DNA of 64,000 nt from KACC-23026 sp963829575 (lineage in GTDB: Bacteria > Bacillota > Bacilli > Bacillales > Sporolactobacillaceae): positions 186,001 through 250,000 of the forward strand of contig CAWHJF010000003.1 in NCBI GenBank assembly GCA_963829575.1, read 5' to 3'. Of this stretch, positions 1 through 8,011 are shown piece by piece (positions within the stretch are counted from its first letter, which is position 1; the number at the start of each line of letters is the position of its first letter). Below the pieces are notes generated by a model that worked only from the letters and a program-made list of their open reading frames with translations, was not told the origin of the DNA and did not search any database. The position numbers and the translations under genes are program-made.

Positions 1-77
1 GCGCCACCGGCTATTTTGGCGACGACATCATTTGTGACGTCTACTTTTCCATAGGTGTTATTCATTTCGATCGTCAT
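1..77 (-). CDS. yloU: Asp23/Gls24 family protein YloU (5' part only)
   Basis: Only the first 25 codons are in the window; the gene runs off the left edge. They read MTIEMNNTYGKVDVTNDVVA and on to an AGG motif, matching the start of the Asp23/Gls24 (DUF322) family. A strong GAGGGGTGAG ribosome site precedes the ATG. It diverges from rpmB, the arrangement known for yloU-rpmB in B. subtilis. The family is linked to envelope stress, but the precise role of YloU is not established. Identification rests on the N-terminus plus synteny. Confidence 0.75.
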   Translation of the reverse strand, partial: MTIEMNNTYGKVDVTNDVVAKIAGG

Positions 78-163
78 CTCGACTCACCCCTCATCTTGCA
101 TACTAAACCCTATTTTACTACATGCCCGTCTTTTTTTAAAGTTTAGGTGTGAGGAATTACATA

Positions 164-192
164 TTGCGGAATTTGTAAAACAGTGCTATTAT
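164..192 (+). promoter_or_regulatory. Probable sigma-A promoter of rpmB
   Basis: TTGCGG (164-169) and TATTAT (187-192) are separated by exactly 17 bp, 45 bases ahead of the rpmB start. The -10 is a 5/6 match to consensus; the -35 is weak. Inferred from sequence only. Confidence 0.5.
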
Positions 193-236
193 TTTAAGAG
201 TGTGTTTGCATTTTAAGGCGCAAGGAGGTTTAAATA

Positions 237-425
237 ATGGGAAAAAAATGTTATGTAACGGGTAAAACGACTCAATTCGGACAAAACCGTTCATTCGCTG
301 AAAATAAGTCTAAGCGTAAGTTCAAAGCAAACTTGCAAAAAGTACGTATTCTTGTTGACGGAAAACCTAAACGTGTCTACGTTTCAACAAAAGCTTTAAA
401 AGCAGGTTTAGTTGAGCGTGCTTAA
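237..425 (+). CDS. rpmB: 50S ribosomal protein L28
   Basis: The 62-residue basic protein begins MGKKCYVTGKTTQFGQNRS and has the standard length and composition of bacterial L28, a late-assembling protein of the large ribosomal subunit. AAGGAGG lies 9 nt before the ATG. It is monocistronic, with its own promoter upstream and a strong hairpin terminator right after the stop. It diverges from yloU and converges on spoVM across the repeat array. Confidence 0.97.
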   Translation: MGKKCYVTGKTTQFGQNRSFAENKSKRKFKANLQKVRILVDGKPKRVYVSTKALKAGLVERA

Positions 426-443
426 TATCAAAGCTACCTAAAG

Positions 444-484
444 AATCCAGCCGGGGGCATCTCCCATTGCGGCTGGATTTTTTT
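444..484 (+). terminator. Rho-independent terminator of rpmB
   Basis: AATCCAGCCG pairs with CGGCTGGATT (470-479) and is followed by a T-run. It lies 19 bp after the rpmB stop. Confidence 0.9.
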
Positions 485-536
485 GTGGCGTAGATGGCGT
501 GTCTTTAGTCCCGTTGCTTTGGAGTGCGCTGAAGGT

Positions 537-1018
537 GGCCCAAATAACGGATCTTGTGTCTCTTTCCATTTTTTATGGACACCTCGTTCCGTTATTCCCC
601 TCACACGCCTGCTTTTTCTATTTATATGTCATCGAGATGGCACTATTGACCTATTTCCGCGCTCTATTCACTCCGAATACCTGGAATAGCGGATCCTTAT
701 GTCTATAAGCTTCGTGACGCGCACCATCTGGCCCAAATAACGGATCCTTGTGTCTCTTTCCACTTTTTATGGACACCTCGTTCCGTTATTCCCCTCACAC
801 GCCTGCTTTTTCTATTTATATGTCATCGAGATGGCACTATTGACCTATTTCCGCGCTCTATTCACTCCGAATACCTGGAATAGCGCATCCTTATGTCTAT
901 AAGATTCGTGACGCGCACCATCTGGCCCAAATAACGGATCCTTGTGTCTCTTTCCACTTTTTATGGACACCTCGTTCCGTTATTCCCCTCATACGCCTGC
1001 TTTTTCTATTTATATGTC
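537..1018. repeat. 194-bp tandem hairpin repeat, array R1, left part
   Basis: Units start at 543, 736 and 930 (spacing 193 and 194). Each opens with a compound inverted repeat: AATAACGGA, 5-6 nt, GTGTC, loop with CCAT/ATGG, GGACAC, 5 nt, TCCGTTATT (for example 543-596). A second motif AATAGCG(G/C)A sits about 143 bp into the unit (685, 879), 51 bp before the next unit. The third unit is interrupted at 1018 by an IS256-type element. Short open frames here are by-products of the repeat and are not called as genes. Confidence 0.9.
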
Positions 1019-2220
1019 CATATAATTGTGTAAAAAGAAAAGGGCCTCATCAGAGACCTCCATGTTACAATGTTTTCACCACGAAAATACCAAACAGGAG
1101 GCAATGATGATGACCCAACTTAATTTTACCCTAAATATGGACGAGCTAAAAGAGGCTATATCCCAATCGAGTCTAAACGATCTTATGAAGGCATCTCTAA
1201 CTGTAATTTTAAATGGCTACATGGAAAATGAGCGTGACGCTTTTATTAAAGCTAGCTCGTATGAAAGAAACACGCAGCGTTCTGACTACCGGAATGGATA
1301 TTATGGACGCGAACTCCTTGTACCAGTTGGAAACATCCGTTTGAGTGTTCCACGGACCAGAAGTGGCGAATTTTCAACGGACGTTTTTGAAAAATATGAG
1401 CGCTGTGACCAAGCTTTAATGGTCTCTATGCTCGAGATGGTTGTCAATGGTGTTTCGACTCGCAATGTCACCAATATAGTCGAGCAATTGTGCGGTAAAT
1501 CCGTATCCAAGTCGTTGGTTTCTAACTTAACAAAAGACCTGGATCCCATTGTTAAGGAATGGGCAGAACGCCCGCTGAATGTCATGCTTTTTAATTACAT
1601 CTTTGTTGACGCTATGTACATCAAAGTGCGGGAAAATGATCGAGTAGTCTCTAAGGCTGTATATATTGCCATGGGTGTTAATGAACAGAATAAACGTGAA
1701 ATCATTGGCTTGAAGATAGGACACGCTGAATCCGAGGAGAGTTGGAGAGAGTTCTTTGAGTCTTTGAAATCAAGGGGACTTCAATCACCTAAACTTGTGA
1801 TTTCAGATGCCCATGCGGGCCTAAAAGCATCTATTCCAAAAGCTTTTGTAGGCACTAGCTGGCAGCGTTGTAGCGTCCACATGCTTCGCAATATGATACA
1901 GACCATGCCAAAGAAAGATTCGAAAGAGGCAAGGCATCTTTTAAAATCCATTTTTCACGCACCTAACCTAAGTGAAGCGCGGAAACTAAAAGATCAATTT
2001 ATGAATGAGTATGGCGACGAAAAGCCCTATGTAAAGGCGGCCGCCATCCTAGAAGACGGGTTTGATGATGCGACCCAATTTTTTAGTCAGCCAGCATCTT
2101 ATCATAAAAGTCTTCGAACCACTAACGTCCTTGAGCGTCTTAACTCTGAGGTCCGACGTCGTGAAAGAGTCATTAGGACCTTTCCCAATCAACAATCTGC
2201 GTTTCGCTTAATTGGGGCAG
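1019..2220 (+). mobile_element. IS256-family element, right end missing
   Basis: The insert begins at CCATATAATTGTGTAAAAAG, a typical IS256-family left end, and splits a 194-bp repeat unit (left flank ends TATATGTC, right flank resumes at TCATCGAG). The expected reverse complement of the left end is absent at the right boundary, and the transposase frame runs straight into repeat sequence. No 8-9 bp target duplication is seen. The element has therefore lost its 3' end and is probably immobile by itself. Confidence 0.85.
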
Positions 2221-2300
2221 TCATCGAGATGGCGCTATTGACCTATTTCCGCGCTCTATTCACTCCGAATACCTGGAATAGCGCATCCTTATGTCTATAA
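1110..2300 (+). pseudogene. IS256-family transposase, C-terminus replaced by repeat sequence
   Basis: The DDE transposase catalyses cut-and-paste of the IS. The catalytic residues are visible: D167 (FVDAMYIKV), D233 (ISDAHAGLK) and E342 (LERLNSEVRRRE). The start is one of three in-frame ATGs at 1104-1110 after CAGGAGG; 1110 gives the usual MTQLNF-type start. Homology stops at FRLIGAV; the last 27 codons (from 2220) are the flanking 194-bp repeat read in frame. The usual 25-30 residue acidic/aromatic tail and the terminal repeat are missing. All catalytic residues remain, so the fusion protein could fold, but transposition of this copy is unlikely. Confidence 0.85.
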
Positions 2301-2590
2301 GATTCGTGACGCGCACCATCTGGCCCAAATAACGGATCCTTGTGTCCCTTTCCATTTTTTATGGACACTCGTTACGTTATTCCCCTCACACGCCTGCTTT
2401 TTCTATTTATATGTCATCGAGATGGCGCTATTGACCTATTTCCGCGCTCTATTCACTCCGAATACCTGGAATAGCGGATCCTTATGTCCATAAGCTTCGT
2501 GACGCGCACCATCTGGCCCAAATAACGAATCCTTGTGTCCCCTTCCATTTTTTATGGACACCTCGTTCCGTTATTCCCCTCACCCGCCTA
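2221..2590. repeat. 194-bp tandem hairpin repeat, array R1, right part
   Basis: The interrupted unit resumes at 2221. AATAGCGCA (2277) is followed 51 bp later by a hairpin unit at 2328 (right arm TACGTTATT, one mismatch). The next AATAGCGGA is at 2470, followed 51 bp later by a last unit at 2521-2575 (AATAACGAA ... TCCGTTATT). The array ends about 2590, just before the spoVM terminator. It lies between the 3' ends of convergent rpmB and spoVM. Confidence 0.9.
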
Positions 2591-2631
2591 TTATAGGATC
2601 CATCCATCCCATCCAACGTTTAATTCCAAAC

Positions 2632-2658
2632 AAAAAAGCACCCTGCCGGTGCTTTTTT
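2632..2658 (-). terminator. Terminator of spoVM
   Basis: AAAAAAGCACC pairs with GGTGCTTTTTT around a CTGCC loop. Read on the minus strand it ends in a T-run, 1 bp after the spoVM stop. Confidence 0.9.
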
Positions 2659-2659
2659 G

Positions 2660-2740
2660 TTAACCTTTTTTAACCGAGCCCAAGATTGCCCTTACGAAAC
2701 CACCTAAGAACCTTGGCAATTTAATTGTGTAAAACTTCAT
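2660..2740 (-). CDS. spoVM: Stage V sporulation protein SpoVM
   Basis: A 26-codon gene starting MKFYTIKLPRFLGG, almost identical to B. subtilis SpoVM (MKFYTIKLPKFLGG), including the functionally important Pro9. SpoVM is an amphipathic helix that senses the convex forespore membrane, anchors the SpoIVA coat basement layer and modulates FtsH. A very strong AAGGAGGAGG site lies 4-5 nt before the ATG and a terminator follows directly. Synteny (rpmB-spoVM-thiN) agrees with B. subtilis. Expression is expected from a mother-cell sigma-E promoter, but I could not pick one with confidence. Confidence 0.97.
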   Translation of the reverse strand: MKFYTIKLPRFLGGFVRAILGSVKKG

Positions 2741-2978
2741 AATCCTCCTCCTTGCCTATAAAGCCGTTTCTCATCTATAAAACCTATAAGAGACAAATAA
2801 GACTTGTTACTAGTATATTCACAAAATCAAAAAAAGTACCTAATAGCGGATTTTTTTGGGGAGATTCCCAAGTTTTCTTTTAAAAGAAGGCCTTTTTCCC
2901 CTTTAAAACTTTCAAATTCGCTCTAACGACGTGCCCAAGCGCCAACACAACCTGACGCTCCACTTAGAATTGGGCTTC

Positions 2979-3620
2979 TTAATCTCGACTGTGAATTACT
3001 AATAACAGGCCGCTTTGAAAGGTGACCATCCCATCGGTTTTCTTAAATTGATTGCTCACGCATAAAGAAGAGCCCCATTTTAACGTATGCTTCTCTAATG
3101 GGTATTTAAACCCTGTGAGAGACAATTCATGAACCTCCGGGGTATAGGCTATAAATGAGATGTAGTTAAATTCAGGGCGTTTCCCTATATTATAAGTTCC
3201 AGGAGACAAAAGTGTGACGATGTTCTGAAGGTCCACTAAATAAATTGGAATCGAGGCGTCGAATCCACGGATTAAAAGTTGGATATTCATAAGCCCATGA
3301 TCAAGCCTTCCTCCTGTTGCTCCAACCAAGTAACACACTTCCGGCTTCTTTTCGAGCGCCCACTCAAGACCTAATTCTAAGTCTGTGGCATCTTTTTCAG
3401 ACTGATAGGTTGAAAGTGGAATGCCCTCGTGCAAAATTCGGTCAAAATCGCGCTCGGAGATCGAATCAAAGTCTCCAAATGCACGAACTGGGCGAAGGCC
3501 ATGATTCAAAAGGGTCAAGGTGCCTCGATCCACCCCTACCCAACACACATCATCAAACAAAGGATCAGACAAATTTGGCAAAAAGGCATCTGGACCGCCT
3601 GAAAGGATTGCGTATTTCAT
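2979..3620 (-). CDS. thiN: Thiamine pyrophosphokinase
   Basis: The 213-residue protein transfers pyrophosphate from ATP to thiamine, making TPP in one step. Family motifs are present: GDFDS (49-53), EKDATDLE (75-82) and GATGGRLDH (100-108), which bind Mg-ATP and thiamine. It follows thiT with a 3-bp gap, so uptake and activation of thiamine share one transcript under the TPP riboswitch at 4250-4401. In B. subtilis thiN sits in the same rpe-thiN-spoVM position but without thiT. Confidence 0.95.
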   Translation of the reverse strand: MKYAILSGGPDAFLPNLSDPLFDDVCWVGVDRGTLTLLNHGLRPVRAFGDFDSISERDFDRILHEGIPLSTYQSEKDATDLELGLEWALEKKPEVCYLVGATGGRLDHGLMNIQLLIRGFDASIPIYLVDLQNIVTLLSPGTYNIGKRPEFNYISFIAYTPEVHELSLTGFKYPLEKHTLKWGSSLCVSNQFKKTDGMVTFQSGLLLVIHSRD

Positions 3621-3623
3621 GAC

Positions 3624-4178
3624 TTACACCTGCCGTGTGGAAAGGGCTGGAAACATTGAAATCAAGAGGATGACAAGAATGATGACCCCAACCATGCTCG
3701 GGCCGACATAGGAGCCGTTATACAAGAGAGAATACAGTCCGACTGGTTGGCCTTTTGGAGCATCGGACGCATAAAAGAAAATTCCAGATAAGTAATGACA
3801 TACAAATTCCATGACCATCCCGATCACAGTCGCTATCGTCCCTAGCCAAAATTTAGCTCCACGACTGAACGTTGGCGAAATGCGTACAATTCCTGCAAAC
3901 CCAACACACAAATAGGCCAGGCTATAATCAAATAAAAACTGGATTGGATTCAAAAAATAGGGCTCTAAGATAAAATCGAGGGTACCAAACACAAACCCTG
4001 CAAACAACCCCCACTTGAGTCCATGGCGAAGCGCAAAAATAACAAGTGGCAAGGCCTTAACTGTGATGGCTCCACCCGCGATCCATGGCCCGCCAATTTT
4101 AATAAAATTAAGAATGACACAAAGCGCCACCATGAGGGCACCTTCAACTAGCGTAAATAACCGACGATTTCGTTTCAT
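3624..4178 (-). CDS. thiT: ThiT, thiamine-binding S component of an ECF transporter
   Basis: A 184-residue, very hydrophobic protein with about six membrane segments. It has the ThiT/YuaJ features of a GGAITVKALPL loop near residue 40 and the aromatic C-terminal region FFYASDAPKGQPVGLYSLLYN. ThiT binds thiamine outside and works with the shared EcfA/EcfA'/EcfT module, which is not in this window. The ATG at 4178 is preferred over 4202 because AAGGAGA lies 6 nt before it. A TPP riboswitch with terminator precedes it. Its place next to thiN supports a thiamine role. Confidence 0.92.
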   Translation of the reverse strand: MKRNRRLFTLVEGALMVALCVILNFIKIGGPWIAGGAITVKALPLVIFALRHGLKWGLFAGFVFGTLDFILEPYFLNPIQFLFDYSLAYLCVGFAGIVRISPTFSRGAKFWLGTIATVIGMVMEFVCHYLSGIFFYASDAPKGQPVGLYSLLYNGSYVGPSMVGVIILVILLISMFPALSTRQV

Positions 4179-4249
4179 AATCTGTCTCCTTCCAAGACTC
4201 ATAAAATAAGATTCATATAATTTTAAAATGTAAAAAAGTGCTGGTAAGC

Positions 4250-4401
4250 GCCAAAAGCCGTATGCCCAAAATGGACATACGGCTACACTGACGAATTGAT
4301 CCGGTCAATTCGTTCGCCACAATCCCTTCGCAGGCATGATCACTTACAGGTTCGGTGGGTCGAAAGTCATACTTTCCTCTCAGCCTTTTTAAAGACTCCC
4401 C
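4250..4401 (-). promoter_or_regulatory. TPP riboswitch with transcription terminator
   Basis: Read on the minus strand: GGGGAGTC at the 5' end, the conserved GCTGAGAG (complement of 4377-4384), CGACCCACCGAACCTG and GATCATGCCTGCGAAGGGA (complement of 4322-4341). These are the P3/P2 and P4/P5 signatures of the THI element. Downstream, AGCCGTATGTCC pairs with GGCATACGGCT (4256-4284), followed by TTTT. With TPP bound the terminator should form and shut off thiT-thiN. Confidence 0.93.
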
Positions 4402-4436
4402 ATGTGGTCCAAACTATTTAATTTTGCCATCCTATA

Positions 4437-5108
4437 TTATAACGATGGATTTCCCTCCTGGCAAGCGTGAATAAGCGCTTCAATCGCTTTTGCACGGTTC
4501 GGCTGATTGACGATCGCCGACCCGCTCACAAACCAGGACGCCCCGGCCTCTCGGACTTTGCCGATGGTTTCAACGTTAATTCCGCCATCCACCTCAATCG
4601 GAATCTCTCGCCCAATGTCTTTTAGTCTTGCTTTTAAATCTCGGATCTTATCAAGCATTTGCGAGATAAAAGATTGTCCACCAAAGCCAGGATTCACCGT
4701 CATTATGAGGATAAAATCCACATCTGGCAACACGTACTGAATCGCCTCAAGCGAGGTTCCTGGGTTAAGCGCAACCCCAGCTTTGGCCCCTTTAGCTTGA
4801 ATCGCTTGAATGGTCCGATGAAGGTGTGGCGTCACTTCCGCATGAACCGAAAGATAATCGGCTCCTGCTTCAACGAAAGCCTCGACCCAGTCATCCGGGT
4901 TTGAAATCATCAGATGCACATCAAGCTCACATGAAGTCACCCGTTTGATCGCCTTGATAATAGGTGGACCAAACGTCATATTGGGTACAAAATGACCGTC
5001 CATCACATCCAAATGCAACAGGTCAATAGGTCCTTGGACAATGGAGCCAATTTCAGATTCTAAATTTGCAAAATCTGCAGTTAAAATCGAAGGTGCCAAT
5101 CGAATCAT
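4437..5108 (-). CDS. rpe: Ribulose-5-phosphate 3-epimerase
   Basis: A 223-residue TIM-barrel enzyme that interconverts ribulose-5-P and xylulose-5-P in the pentose phosphate pathway. The metal/catalytic motif HLDVMDGHFVPN begins at residue 32, with the phosphate-binding MTVNPGFGGQ and the late EVDGGIN catalytic Asp. Its ATG overlaps the rsgA stop by one base (TAATG), so the two are translationally coupled. Length is typical. Confidence 0.97.
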   Translation of the reverse strand: MIRLAPSILTADFANLESEIGSIVQGPIDLLHLDVMDGHFVPNMTFGPPIIKAIKRVTSCELDVHLMISNPDDWVEAFVEAGADYLSVHAEVTPHLHRTIQAIQAKGAKAGVALNPGTSLEAIQYVLPDVDFILIMTVNPGFGGQSFISQMLDKIRDLKARLKDIGREIPIEVDGGINVETIGKVREAGASWFVSGSAIVNQPNRAKAIEALIHACQEGNPSL

Positions 5109-5989
5109 TAATATCGCCTCTTTCGATTTGAAATGTCTTCAAACAGACTTAAGTAAGTATCATAGCGGCTGGAATGGATCATTTCCTCTTCCAATCCTCT
5201 TTTCACGGCACAATGCGGTTCTGAACGATGCGTGCATCCCCTGAACTTACAAGATTCCGAAAGACGGTCAATTTCCGGAAAACAAGCCCCTAAATCTTCG
5301 AGTTCAATTTCGGAGAAGTCAAGGGAACTAAAGCCAGGGGTATCCGCTACATACCCCTCACCCACTGGCAGTAGTTCGACATGCCGAGTGGTATGTTTTC
5401 CTCGACCAAGCGCCTCTGAAATTTCATTGGTTTCGATATCTAAATTCACATTTAAGGCATTCAAAAGCGACGATTTGCCCACACCAGATTGTCCCGCGAC
5501 CACCGTGGTTTTTCCGTTTAGTAAAGGCATGAGTTCGGCAAGTCCCTCATCGGTTCTGCTAGATGTCAGAACCACTGGATAACCAATTCCCTCATAAATC
5601 CCTTTCCATTTTAGCATGTCTTCTTGAACTGATGCTGCCGCAAGATCCATCTTGGTTAAACAAATGGCCGCTTGGATTCGTTTGAATTCGATATTAACTA
5701 AAAAACGATCTAACAAATTCGCATCGAAATCCGGCTCTGCCACTGAAAAAATGAGTAAAGCTTGATCTACATTGGCAATTGGCGGACGGATCAATTCATT
5801 CTTCCGTTCTTTAATTACCGTTATCGTTCCTTCTAGAATGGTACTCGCTTCATACTCAACCCGATCACCGACCAAGGGAGAGACTTTTTGTTTTCTAAAA
5901 AGTCCACGCCCACGGCATTGATAAACGGTTCCGCTATCTCTCACATAATAAAAACCGCTTAGCGCTTTGACAATCTTACCTGTCGCCAT
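5108..5989 (-). CDS. rsgA: Ribosome small-subunit GTPase RsgA
   Basis: A 293-residue circularly permuted GTPase that checks 30S subunit maturation. It has an N-terminal OB fold (about 1-65), G4 TKMD (112-115), G1 GQSGVGKS (166-173) and G3 DTPG (216-219) in the permuted order, then a C-terminal zinc knuckle (C247, C252, H254, C260). It starts 1 bp after the prkC stop. In B. subtilis the orthologue CpgA (YloQ) is a PrkC substrate and sits in the same operon, so co-regulation with PrkC/PrpC is plausible. Confidence 0.97.
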   Translation of the reverse strand: MATGKIVKALSGFYYVRDSGTVYQCRGRGLFRKQKVSPLVGDRVEYEASTILEGTITVIKERKNELIRPPIANVDQALLIFSVAEPDFDANLLDRFLVNIEFKRIQAAICLTKMDLAAASVQEDMLKWKGIYEGIGYPVVLTSSRTDEGLAELMPLLNGKTTVVAGQSGVGKSSLLNALNVNLDIETNEISEALGRGKHTTRHVELLPVGEGYVADTPGFSSLDFSEIELEDLGACFPEIDRLSESCKFRGCTHRSEPHCAVKRGLEEEMIHSSRYDTYLSLFEDISNRKRRY

Positions 5990-8011
5990 TTAGTCACTCC
6001 CATTTGAAGAACTTTGTTGGACATCTGAATACTGAATCGTCTTTTGCTCAACCGTGTTGCCATCGATTACAACTTTGTAGGAGGCATAACTAGCCGGATT
6101 AATGGTTAGCGGTAAGGAATAAGTCGTCGATTGACTGATGTCTTCCTCTTTAAACACCGCATCCTGATGACTGGCATCTGTATACGTAATTTGAACATGG
6201 ACAGTCGACGGCGCATTACCATTACCTTTTCCATTACCTTTCCCATTATCTCCGGGACCATTCGACGTGACTTCAACCGGGATCGGAACCGTTATATCCA
6301 CAGGCTGTGGTTTGGGTCCTTTAGAAATATAAATGGTGACGGAATCCCCTTTTGTCACTTCATCTCCTGGATTAGGATTGGTTTTAAGAACATTACCTTG
6401 TTGGACCGAATCTGAATAATCGCCATCTTGGACATTGACTTTCAATCCTAGGTTTTGAAGATCCGTTGTGGCTTGATCTTGCGGTTCTCCTGTCACATCT
6501 GGCAATTGAATCTTCTCAGGTCCAGTACTATATGTCAGTTCAAGAACCGTTTCAGATGGAATAATCTGGGCGTTTGGATCCGGCTTTTGAGACAACACTT
6601 GCCCATCAGGGATGGTATCAGAAGGAACGGCATGCCACACCACATCTTTATATTTATTATCTTTCAGTAATTGATTAACGGTCGAGCGGTCATACCCGAC
6701 GTAATCTGGCACCTCTTGTTTTCGAGGTCCTTTACTTACCGAGAGCGTCACCGTTGAATTCACTTTGACCTTACTCCCATTTACCGGACTTTGTTGAACA
6801 ACAATTCCAGATGGTTTCTGATCATTTTCAACAACCTTCTTTTTGACGTAAAGGTGTTTGCTCGATAAGAGATTCACAGCTTCATCGTACGTTTTGCTTT
6901 GGACGTTTGGCACCGTGACATTCGGTACAAACAAGAGTTTGGGTAATAAGAATATGGCCGCTGCAATAAGGATTAGCGCTATAATTCCAAGTGTCGTCCA
7001 TAATACCACTCGCTTTTTCTTCTTCTGTTTTTGAGGTGGATCCGGATCCTTAGCATGTGGTCTGGAGTCCCCAACAGAAGCTTTTAACATAGGCGCGTCT
7101 TCTAGATTCGTTTCCGTCACCCCAAGCGGTGGAATGATCCGCGTCTGATCGACATCTCGGTCTGGAACTTCATACGGCGCTTCATTAAGACGATCCGGAT
7201 GAAGGGCCGTGTTTAAAGATTCATAGACTTCATTCATGTTTTGAAAACGATCATCTGGCGATTTAGCCATAGAGCGCATAATTATGTTCTCTAAACTTTG
7301 GGGAAGGTTCGGATTTAACACTTTGGGACGTGTAAAAGACTCATTGAGATGCTTAAGAGCCACCGTCACCGGTGAATCACCTGGAAATGGTAGATGCCCG
7401 GTCAACATTTCATACATGACGATGCCAAACGCATAAATATCCGATTTTGCCGTTGCTTTTTGTCCTTTAGCTTGTTCAGGGGACAAATAATGGGCACTTC
7501 CCATTATGGAATTTGTAAAGGTAATCGTTGCCGAACTCACAGCCAAAGCAATGCCAAAATCCGTAATCTTAACATGGTCCTGGTCGTCAATTAAGATATT
7601 CTGAGGTTTAATATCTCTATGGACAAGCCCTTGTTCATGTGCGTGTTGAAGAGCAGTGGCAATCTGCTTCAAAATAAAGATGGCATCTCTTGATGGAATC
7701 GGCGCGTATTGCTGAATATAGGTCTTGAGCGTTAACCCATCGACAAACTCCATGACAATATAATGGAGTTCCTCTTCTTCCCCTATATCGTATATACTAA
7801 CAATATTAGGATCTGATAGTCCTGCAACGGCCTCCGCTTCTCTTCTAAAACGTCGAATAAAGGACTCGTCTGATGAAAATTCACTTCGGAGGACTTTTAC
7901 CGCAACTAATCTTTCCAGAATTAAATCCTCAGCCTTATATACGATGGACATTCCGCCATCACCAATGCGAGAAATAATTCGGTAGCGTCCGTTAATCCGT
8001 TTGCCGATCAA
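5990..8011 (-). CDS. prkC: Ser/Thr protein kinase PrkC with PASTA domains
   Basis: A 673-residue membrane kinase that senses muropeptides or lipid II and phosphorylates translation, cell-wall and germination targets. Kinase domain: Gly loop GDGGMS (17-22), K39, HRDIKPQN with D133, DFG (151-153) and a Thr/Ser-rich activation loop (157-171). One membrane helix (335-361) follows a basic stretch, then three PASTA repeats (about 365-430, 433-498, 502-567). A GKGN-repeat linker (587-599) leads to an extra C-terminal domain of about 70 residues. The start is TTG, overlapping the prpC stop (TTGA), with GGTGGTG upstream. Confidence 0.96.
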   Translation of the reverse strand: MIGKRINGRYRIISRIGDGGMSIVYKAEDLILERLVAVKVLRSEFSSDESFIRRFRREAEAVAGLSDPNIVSIYDIGEEEELHYIVMEFVDGLTLKTYIQQYAPIPSRDAIFILKQIATALQHAHEQGLVHRDIKPQNILIDDQDHVKITDFGIALAVSSATITFTNSIMGSAHYLSPEQAKGQKATAKSDIYAFGIVMYEMLTGHLPFPGDSPVTVALKHLNESFTRPKVLNPNLPQSLENIIMRSMAKSPDDRFQNMNEVYESLNTALHPDRLNEAPYEVPDRDVDQTRIIPPLGVTETNLEDAPMLKASVGDSRPHAKDPDPPQKQKKKKRVVLWTTLGIIALILIAAAIFLLPKLLFVPNVTVPNVQSKTYDEAVNLLSSKHLYVKKKVVENDQKPSGIVVQQSPVNGSKVKVNSTVTLSVSKGPRKQEVPDYVGYDRSTVNQLLKDNKYKDVVWHAVPSDTIPDGQVLSQKPDPNAQIIPSETVLELTYSTGPEKIQLPDVTGEPQDQATTDLQNLGLKVNVQDGDYSDSVQQGNVLKTNPNPGDEVTKGDSVTIYISKGPKPQPVDITVPIPVEVTSNGPGDNGKGNGKGNGNAPSTVHVQITYTDASHQDAVFKEEDISQSTTYSLPLTINPASYASYKVVIDGNTVEQKTIQYSDVQQSSSNGSD

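Noticed and set aside
483..708. Two short plus-strand frames (68-69 codons)
   Set aside because: They lie in the 194-bp repeat, share its sequence with the chimeric transposase tail, and have no ribosome site.
2720..2740. IS256-type terminal sequence (TTAATTGTGTAAAAC)
   Set aside because: It resembles the left end at 1019 but is in the same orientation, not inverted, and is fully explained as the spoVM coding sequence on the other strand.
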